A DNA stretch of 64,000 bases from Vibrio zhugei (GTDB taxonomy: Bacteria; Pseudomonadota; Gammaproteobacteria; Enterobacterales; Vibrionaceae): positions 310,001-374,000 of the forward strand of contig NZ_CP033078.1 in assembly GCF_003716875.1 (NCBI RefSeq). Reading direction: 5' to 3'. Position 1 is the first letter of the stretch. Each line of letters starts with the position of its first letter. The notes beneath the pieces were generated by a model, which was given only the letters and a program-made list of their open reading frames with translations, made no database searches and was not told the DNA's origin. The position numbers were made by a program, and so were the translations under genes. Shown here one piece after another: positions 58,346-64,000 of this stretch.

Positions 58346-58374
58346 TTTCCGGCCACCATTGCGGTGACCGGAAA
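58346..58374. terminator. Hairpin between the sugar-binding-like gene and usp
   Basis: Stem TTTCCGG...CCGGAAA with an internal CACC/GGTG pairing between convergent genes. There is no U-tract, so terminator strength is doubtful. Confidence 0.45.
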
Positions 58375-58406
58375 GCGCCGTGATTTGTAAAGCCCGAGCC
58401 GAGCCT

Positions 58407-58844
58407 TTATGCGGTGGGTTTTAATACCAGTACATGGACCGGTGAGTGCTCGACCACTTTGCTGGCGACGGAACCTAGCACGACACGATTCAGTGTTGAA
58501 CGTTTATGGCTTGGCATGACAATCAGATCGATACCGTGCTGCTCGGCATAGTCGATGATTGTCGTGTAAGGTCGGCCTTCCGCCACATACGTGTGGTATG
58601 CAATATCGTCATCGATATGCTGCTTGGCAAAGCTTTGTAAGCGTTCACTGGTTTCAACTTTCATTTTATGGGCGGCTTCTTTGGGGAAATAAGACGCCAC
58701 CATAGAGAGGTGAATGCCAGGAACGACGGTGAGGAGGTGCACTTGGCTTGCGCTTTGTTTCGCCAGCCACACCGCTTGTGCAACGGCTTTATCGCAAAAT
58801 CCTTTTTCATTAAGATCAACTGGAACAAGAATGTTGTTGTACAT
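58407..58844 (-). CDS. Universal stress protein UspA family
   Basis: 145 aa single Usp domain: NNILVPVDLNEKGFC at the start, GIDLIVMPSHKRSTLNRVVL near 103-122 and GSVASKVVEHSPVHVLVLKP, the ATP-binding G-x2-G-like loop region and closing strand. Cytoplasmic. It lies directly downstream of the TRAP transporter gene on the same strand (61-base gap), so it is probably part of that operon, a common pairing for TRAP systems. Confidence 0.9.
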   Translation of the reverse strand: MYNNILVPVDLNEKGFCDKAVAQAVWLAKQSASQVHLLTVVPGIHLSMVASYFPKEAAHKMKVETSERLQSFAKQHIDDDIAYHTYVAEGRPYTTIIDYAEQHGIDLIVMPSHKRSTLNRVVLGSVASKVVEHSPVHVLVLKPTA

Positions 58845-58905
58845 AGACTTCTCTCTGTATTACACACCTAAAAGAATGCCTGACCGGGGTCAGGCATTAG
58901 TATTA

Positions 58906-61470
58906 TCATTGTTTCTTCGCGCGTCTTCTTTGATTCCACGCTAATAAAAGCGTAATCAATAGCGCGGGGATGAACACCCACTCTTTAAGAGGACGTTCAT
59001 TCTCAACAATCAGCTTTTGGATCTCCCAATCAAAATCGATGCCGGCTTTTTCAGCAGGACTACCAAACGTGACCATATCGACTTTCATTTCATTGGGTTG
59101 TGGACTCAGCATTAATCCCATTGAGTCGATACGAGCCTGAGCGGTTTTGGCATCCTCTTCAAACGGTAATGTCACCACTTTGGAAACGTGGTCACCATCG
59201 AGCGTATCGCCAGAGACGAGCATCTTGATGGGTTGCCCGACAGGAGCCTTAGCGACGACTTGCTCAAGTTGCGTGCCAGGGACCGTCTGAGTTGCAGGGT
59301 AAACCATGTCCCACCAAAAACCGGGGCGGAAGAATGTAAAGGTTAAAGCAAGCAGCAAGACCGTTTCCCACCATTTGGTCTTGGTAAACCAAAAACCTTG
59401 TGTTGCCGCGGAAAACAGTAACATAGCGGTAACGGCGGAAAAGATCGTTAACCCAAGATGCCACCATGTATCGACACCAATCAATAACAAGTTGGTATTG
59501 AAGACAAACATGAAGGGCAGTATCGCGGTACGAATATCGTAGGTAAAGCCTTGTATCCCGGTTTTGATCGGATCCGATTTTGCAATGGCCGCCGCCGCAA
59601 AAGCCGCTAAGCCCACAGGGGGCGTGTCATCTGCAAGAATACCAAAGTAAAATACAAATAAGTGCACCGCGATCAGTGGAATGATCAATCCATGCTGGGC
59701 GCCCAAAGTAACAATAACGGGCGCCATCAGTGTGGACACGACAATATAGTTCGCGGTGGTGGGGAGCCCCATGCCTAACACCAAACTGATCACGGCGGTA
59801 AAGAGCAGCATTAAGATGACGCTACCGCCTGAGATAAACTCGACGAAGTCAGTCATGACCAAACCGATTCCCGTGAGCGTGACCACGCCTACAACCGTAC
59901 CAGCTGCGGCTGTCGCTACCCCGATACCAATCATATTACGAGCGCCAGACACGAGACTGTCTAACAAGTCTTGAACCCCAGTTTTAAAGGCTTGGGTTGT
60001 CGCATTGTTTTGCTGAAAGTGAGCCATTAACGGACGTTGTGTCAAAATGATAAAAATCATAAAGACCGTCGCCCAGAATGCCGATAAACCGGGTGAGAAA
60101 CGCTCAACCGTTAAACACCAAACTAAGACAACAATCGGTAGCAAGAAGTGCAGTCCCGATTTTACCGTCGGACCTGTTTCAGGAACTTCCGTCATGTCTT
60201 CAGTGAGTTCTTGTGCGTGTTCTTGGTATTTGGCTGACACTTTCACAAGGAAGACATAGGCGATCAGTAACGCACCCGACATGATAGGCGTCGCGGCGTC
60301 GCCAAAGGCTTGTTTGGTCCAACCCACACCGTAGTATACGGCAACGCTTAATACACACAGACCAAGCAATGTGGTTAGGAAAGAGGTAAATCCTTGTAAC
60401 GCTGTCTTAGCTTTACGGCGAGGTAGACCCACCATTCCTGCCTTACAGGCTTCTAAATGAACAATATACAGTAGTGCGATGTAAGAGATCAGAGCCGGTA
60501 AAATCGCTGCTTTAATGACTTCTACGTAAGAAATTCCCACGTATTCGACCATTAAAAATGCCGCCGCACCCATGATGGGAGGTGTTAGCTGCCCATTGGT
60601 TGATGCCGCTACTTCAACAGCCCCCGCTTTTTGCGCAGGAAAGCCGACTTTTTTCATCAGTGGAATAGTGAAGGTACCCGTCGTGACAACGTTAGCAATC
60701 GAAGAGCCGGATACCAGCCCGGATAAGCCGGAAGCGACGACGGCGGCTTTTGCAGGTCCGCCTCGCATGTGGCCTAACAGTGAAAAGGCGACACGGATGA
60801 AGTAAGCCCCAGCGCCAGCACGTTCTAGCATGGCACCAAAGAGCACAAATAAGAAAACGAAAGAGGTCGACACTCCCAGTGCTACCCCAAATACCCCTTC
60901 AGTAGTGAGCCACAAATGAGACATGGCTTTGTTTAAGCTCGCCCCTTTATGGGCAATCACATCTGGCATGTAGGGGCCAGCAAAGGTGTACAATAGGAAA
61001 ACGCCAGCGACTGCCATTAATGGCGGTCCAAGGGCACGGCGGGTCGCTTCTAAGAGCAATACCATGCCTATAACGGCAACGACAATATCGAGCGTCGTTG
61101 GTGCGCCAGAACGGTTGGCAAGCGCTTCATAAAATAGATAGATGTAGGCTGCGGAAAATCCACCTAACAGAGATAAAAGCCAATCAATGGCGGGGATATG
61201 ATCCCGCGGAGAGCCTTTAAAAGCAGGATAGGCTGTAAATGCTAAGAAAATAGCAAACATTAAGTGAATCGAACGCGCTTCAGTATCGTTCAATACACCA
61301 AAGTTAAAAATGAAAGGCAGCGGCGAGGCATACCACAGTTGGAACAGTGACCAACACAGCGGAACAAACCAGAGAATTCTGCCGGAGAGTCCGCCAGGAT
61401 TACGCGCACCCGTATCGGTTTGCGCAACCATCTCTTGCACGTCAGGAGACGAAGTCTGAGTCTGCGACAT
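58906..61470 (-). CDS. TRAP transporter, fused 4TM/12TM permease
   Basis: 854 aa from ATG 61470 (AAGGA upstream); the longer frame to 61599 is unlikely. A fused small (DctQ-like) and large (DctM-like) permease with about 16-18 membrane helices, e.g. GLVSGSSIANVVTTGTFTIP and NGQLTPPIMGAAAFLMVEYV, the DctM signature. The C-terminal 100 residues form a periplasmic PDZ-like tail (FGSPAEKAGIDFDWEIQKL, DUF3394-type) ending in a last membrane helix. Driven by a Na+ gradient; it works with the TAXI binding protein in the next gene. Confidence 0.92.
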   Translation of the reverse strand: MSQTQTSSPDVQEMVAQTDTGARNPGGLSGRILWFVPLCWSLFQLWYASPLPFIFNFGVLNDTEARSIHLMFAIFLAFTAYPAFKGSPRDHIPAIDWLLSLLGGFSAAYIYLFYEALANRSGAPTTLDIVVAVIGMVLLLEATRRALGPPLMAVAGVFLLYTFAGPYMPDVIAHKGASLNKAMSHLWLTTEGVFGVALGVSTSFVFLFVLFGAMLERAGAGAYFIRVAFSLLGHMRGGPAKAAVVASGLSGLVSGSSIANVVTTGTFTIPLMKKVGFPAQKAGAVEVAASTNGQLTPPIMGAAAFLMVEYVGISYVEVIKAAILPALISYIALLYIVHLEACKAGMVGLPRRKAKTALQGFTSFLTTLLGLCVLSVAVYYGVGWTKQAFGDAATPIMSGALLIAYVFLVKVSAKYQEHAQELTEDMTEVPETGPTVKSGLHFLLPIVVLVWCLTVERFSPGLSAFWATVFMIFIILTQRPLMAHFQQNNATTQAFKTGVQDLLDSLVSGARNMIGIGVATAAAGTVVGVVTLTGIGLVMTDFVEFISGGSVILMLLFTAVISLVLGMGLPTTANYIVVSTLMAPVIVTLGAQHGLIIPLIAVHLFVFYFGILADDTPPVGLAAFAAAAIAKSDPIKTGIQGFTYDIRTAILPFMFVFNTNLLLIGVDTWWHLGLTIFSAVTAMLLFSAATQGFWFTKTKWWETVLLLALTFTFFRPGFWWDMVYPATQTVPGTQLEQVVAKAPVGQPIKMLVSGDTLDGDHVSKVVTLPFEEDAKTAQARIDSMGLMLSPQPNEMKVDMVTFGSPAEKAGIDFDWEIQKLIVENERPLKEWVFIPALLITLLLAWNQRRRAKKQ

Positions 61471-61627
61471 GTACTTTTCCTTATTATTAATACGATTGAA
61501 TATTTGGAATGAACATTGTTTTCTAGGTCTGAAAACAGAAGCTAGCACACAAGGAAGCGGTGCTAGTAAAAGTGGCAGGAAGACATACTTCCTGCCCAAA
61601 ATCGTAACGAATTAGTGAGGACGGTTG

Positions 61628-62596
61628 TTATTTAAGTAAACCGACTTCTTTATAGTATTTTACTGCACCAGGATGAAGAGGAATGGAGATACCATCGGTC
61701 ACCATATCTTCTTTCTTCAAGTGAGCAAAGGCTGGGTGCAGACGCTTAAATGTTGAGAAATTCTCAAATACAGCTTTTGCGACATTGTAAGCGACGTCAT
61801 CTGACACATCCGTACTGGTCACCATGGTCGCTGCTACACCAAAGCTTTTCACGTCTTTGTCTGTGCCACGATACATGCCAGCAGGCACATTCGTGTAAGT
61901 GTAGTAAGGGTGATCTTTAACGATTTTATCGATTTGTGGTCCAGTGGCAGGAACCAGTTTCGCATCACACGAAGTGGTCGCTTCTTTGATTGAACCATTT
62001 GGATGACCGACCATGTAGATAAAGGCGTCGATTTTGTTATCACACAGTGCTTGTGAACGCTCAGAACCTTTCAGTTCAGAGGCAAGAGTAAAGCTGTCTT
62101 TTGTCCAACCAAACGCATTCATCACGACTTGCATCGTCGCACGGTCACCTGAACCAGGGTTACCAATATTGACACGTTTGCCTGCTAAGTCTTTGACATT
62201 ATTGATGCCGGAGTCTGCACGCGCAATAATGTTAAACGGTTCAGTATGCAAAGAGAACATGGCGCGCAGTTTTTTGTAGGGACCTTGCTGTTTAAATTGG
62301 CTGGTACCATTATAGCCATGATATTGCCAATCAGATTGCACAATACCGAAATCCAATTCCCCCGCTCGGATGGTGTTTACGTTGTAAATCGAACCACCGG
62401 TGGATTCAACCGAACAACGAATGTCGTGATTTTTACGATCTTTGTTCACTAACTTACAGATCGCCCCACCTGTAGGGTAGTAGACACCCGTCACAGAACC
62501 CGTACCAATAGTAATGAATTCTTGTGCACTGACCGAACCAACACCAAAAGTAGCTGTGGCGATCACACCAACTTGAAATAGTTTACTTAACTTCAT
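61628..62596 (-). CDS. TAXI-family TRAP solute-binding protein
   Basis: 322 aa from ATG 62596 with AGGAAAGGAAC upstream. Signal peptide MKLSKLFQVGVIATATFGVG to VSAQ. The family start is FITIGTGSVTGVYYPTGGA, followed by STGGSIYNVNTIRAGELDFG. TAXI proteins deliver organic acids such as glutamate or 2-oxoglutarate to the fused permease; the substrate cannot be read here. It is the first gene of the TAXI-TRAP-usp operon and has a CRP-like site about 260 bases upstream. Confidence 0.92.
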   Translation of the reverse strand: MKLSKLFQVGVIATATFGVGSVSAQEFITIGTGSVTGVYYPTGGAICKLVNKDRKNHDIRCSVESTGGSIYNVNTIRAGELDFGIVQSDWQYHGYNGTSQFKQQGPYKKLRAMFSLHTEPFNIIARADSGINNVKDLAGKRVNIGNPGSGDRATMQVVMNAFGWTKDSFTLASELKGSERSQALCDNKIDAFIYMVGHPNGSIKEATTSCDAKLVPATGPQIDKIVKDHPYYTYTNVPAGMYRGTDKDVKSFGVAATMVTSTDVSDDVAYNVAKAVFENFSTFKRLHPAFAHLKKEDMVTDGISIPLHPGAVKYYKEVGLLK

Positions 62597-62858
62597 GAGT
62601 TCCTTTCCTTTGTTTTCACTCTCGTTGCTTGATTGAGGTAACCAAACAGCCCCATCGTTGGAGCTAAAGATATCCATAGCAAAGTGCATGGAATTGTAGT
62701 GATCATAACAAAAATTGAGTAGAAAAATGCGGGGGAGGTGGTGATTGTATTACTGAAGATAAAATAAAGATTCGTAAATATTGTGTAAATTAGAGAAAAT
62801 TAAATTATAAATCATGGGCTTATTTATAATGTATGCGCGATATGCGTTTTCTTTATAA

Positions 62859-62874
62859 TGTGATCTACCTCACA
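62859..62874. promoter_or_regulatory. CRP-cAMP binding site
   Basis: TGTGATCTACCTCACA is a perfect match to the CRP consensus TGTGA-N6-TCACA. It lies in the 336-base region between argR and the TAXI gene, both on the minus strand. The site is about 263 bases before the TAXI start and 59 bases after the argR stop, so it most likely controls the transport operon. The rest of this region (62597-62858) is AT-rich and gene-free. Confidence 0.8.
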
Positions 62875-62932
62875 CACATTTACATCTGTGTATGAGATAG
62901 AACATCATAACCGTGCGCTATAACGAAGATTT

Positions 62933-63403
62933 TTAGCCTGCGTATTCGAACAACTCGCAGACTGATTCGAACAGTTGTTGTGTCGGTACATCGGCGGTTG
63001 GAGTTATGAAAATGGTATCATCGCCTGCAACCACGCCAAGAATGCCTTCCGATTTCCCCAGTGAATCCAACAAACGTGCGATGAGTTGAGCCGCGCCTGG
63101 TCCTGTGTGAATGACCACGAGGGCAGGGTTATGATCCACATCCAGTACTAACTCTCTTAATGAGCTGGATACCGTAGGAACCCCTAGTTCTGCGGGTAAA
63201 CAATACACCATTTCCATTTTTGCATTACGAGTACGCACGGCCCCAAATTTGGTGAGCATACGTGATACTTTAGATTGGTTGATATTATCGAACCCTTCAT
63301 TTTTGAGAGCTTCAACAATATCGCCTTGCGAGCCAAAGCGCTCTTCTTTCAATAGGGCTTTAAAAGCACGAACGAGGCTATCTTGTTTATCTGTATTTCT
63401 CAT
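62933..63403 (-). CDS. argR: Arginine repressor
   Basis: 156 aa. The N-terminal winged helix is [18 protein letters not shown] then [19 protein letters not shown]; the C-terminal oligomer and arginine-binding part has [20 protein letters not shown] and [15 protein letters not shown]. The hexamer binds ARG boxes when arginine is high. It is divergent from mdh, as in E. coli and Vibrio. Confidence 0.96.
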   Translation of the reverse strand: MRNTDKQDSLVRAFKALLKEERFGSQGDIVEALKNEGFDNINQSKVSRMLTKFGAVRTRNAKMEMVYCLPAELGVPTVSSSLRELVLDVDHNPALVVIHTGPGAAQLIARLLDSLGKSEGILGVVAGDDTIFITPTADVPTQQLFESVCELFEYAG

Positions 63404-63438
63404 GTGTCACTTAATTCAGTTAGTAAAGGAAAGGATGC

Positions 63439-63472
63439 TGCATATTCTCGCATAGCTATGCATAATTCGCCA
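63439..63472. promoter_or_regulatory. Candidate paired ARG boxes before argR
   Basis: TGCATATTCTCGCA (63439-63452) and TGCATAATTCGCCA (63459-63472) resemble the ARG box half-sites TGAAT/ATTCA with a 20-base centre spacing. They lie 36-69 bases before argR, where autoregulation is expected. Matches are imperfect. The rest of the 334-base argR-mdh region (to 63737) shows no gene. Confidence 0.4.
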
Positions 63473-63737
63473 ACTTCTTCATCAAATGTGCGAGGATCGC
63501 TCTCTTTAACTGTAAAAAATGACATTATTAATGCGAGTTTTATTGGTGATTTCTCATATTCGCTTCATAATCACCTCCCCTTTGTGAAGCACGTCAGAAC
63601 CTCAGTGGCGCAATTTTGCAAATGGTCCGGTAATAGACTGTAATTGCGTTGTATATTAAATGACCATTATCGAAAGACGTATATCAAAGCTTATGAATCT
63701 AGCCTGAGCAGACCTTAGGGTCTTGAGGAGAAATTGC

Positions 63738-64000
63738 ATGAAAGTTGCCGTTATTGGTGCTGCCGGTGGTATTGGCCAAGCGTTAGCCTTACTACTAAAA
63801 AATCGATTACCTGCCGATTCCCATTTGGCATTGTATGATATTGCACCTGTGACCCCAGGAGTGGCTGCTGATTTAAGTCATATTCCTACGCCTGTTTCAA
63901 TTAAAGGTTATTCTGGTGAAGATCCCTCTCCAGCGTTGCAAGACGCAGATGTGGTTTTAATTTCGGCTGGGGTTGCACGTAAACCAGGCATGGATCGCTC
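63738..64000 (+). CDS. mdh: Malate dehydrogenase, partial (5' end)
   Basis: The start ATG 63738 follows a GAGGAG ribosome site. The 87 residues in the window begin [20 protein letters not shown], the NAD-binding Rossmann motif GAAGGIGQ of proteobacterial Mdh, and continue with [20 protein letters not shown]. It oxidises malate to oxaloacetate in the TCA cycle. The gene runs past the window end. Confidence 0.96.
   Translation, partial: MKVAVIGAAGGIGQALALLLKNRLPADSHLALYDIAPVTPGVAADLSHIPTPVSIKGYSGEDPSPALQDADVVLISAGVARKPGMDR

Overview
The window reads as a Vibrionaceae chromosome, most likely a Vibrio. Every core gene has a clear Vibrio-type relative, and the core order (lysC, pglL, uvrA, galU, qstR, ssb, csrD/mshH, msh remnants, mreBCD, maf, rng, yhdP, nit, tldD, arcA, rraB, usp, TRAP/TAXI, argR, mdh) is the order I know from the large chromosome of V. 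cholerae. Species cannot be fixed from this sequence.

Layout. 1-3.75 kb: end of an rRNA operon (tRNA-Ala, 23S, 5S, tRNA-Asp, terminator). 3.9-15.5 kb: core genes for outer-membrane phospholipase, Na+/H+ antiport, aspartokinase III under a lysine riboswitch, an O-oligosaccharyltransferase, UvrA behind a LexA-type box, GalU, the competence regulator QstR and SSB. 15.5-37.7 kb: an AT-rich genomic island placed between ssb and csrD. 39.4-42.7 kb: csrD followed by a collapsed MSHA pilus locus (mshI stub, one intact pilin gene, decayed 3' end of mshQ). 42.8-64 kb: core genes for cell shape (mreBCD), maf, RNase G, YhdP, Nit, TldD, arginine deiminase, RraB, a stress protein, a TRAP transporter, ArgR and the start of mdh.

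The island begins with an overlapping four-gene module: three tyrosine recombinases plus a small coiled-coil protein, in the style of Tn554 TnpABC, RIT elements and the Gamma-Mobile-Trio islands of Vibrio. The second recombinase is broken twice, by a frame change at an A9 run and by an IS21-family element with a 5-bp target duplication. The cargo has two main parts. A tight five-gene minus-strand operon encodes a GrpE-like protein, an Hsp70, a classical AAA+ ATPase, a protein with a possible degenerate J-like N-terminus, and a membrane-anchored peptidoglycan-binding protein. A HipA kinase with an unknown partner gene and a divergent XRE regulator follows. Small unknown genes, a serine resolvase, a small DNA-associated-looking protein and a RecD-like helicase close the island. 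The five-gene chaperone/AAA+/cell-envelope operon is my main candidate for an undescribed, possibly anti-phage, system; that function is inference.

Two nearly identical IS4-family copies (about 37.7-39.1 and 55.7-57.1 kb, same orientation) each sit inside the hairpin of a Rho-independent terminator, with 11- and 12-bp palindromic target duplications. The first has a 1-base deletion that breaks its transposase; the second is intact. Each IS carries its own terminator hairpin just before or at the transposase start.
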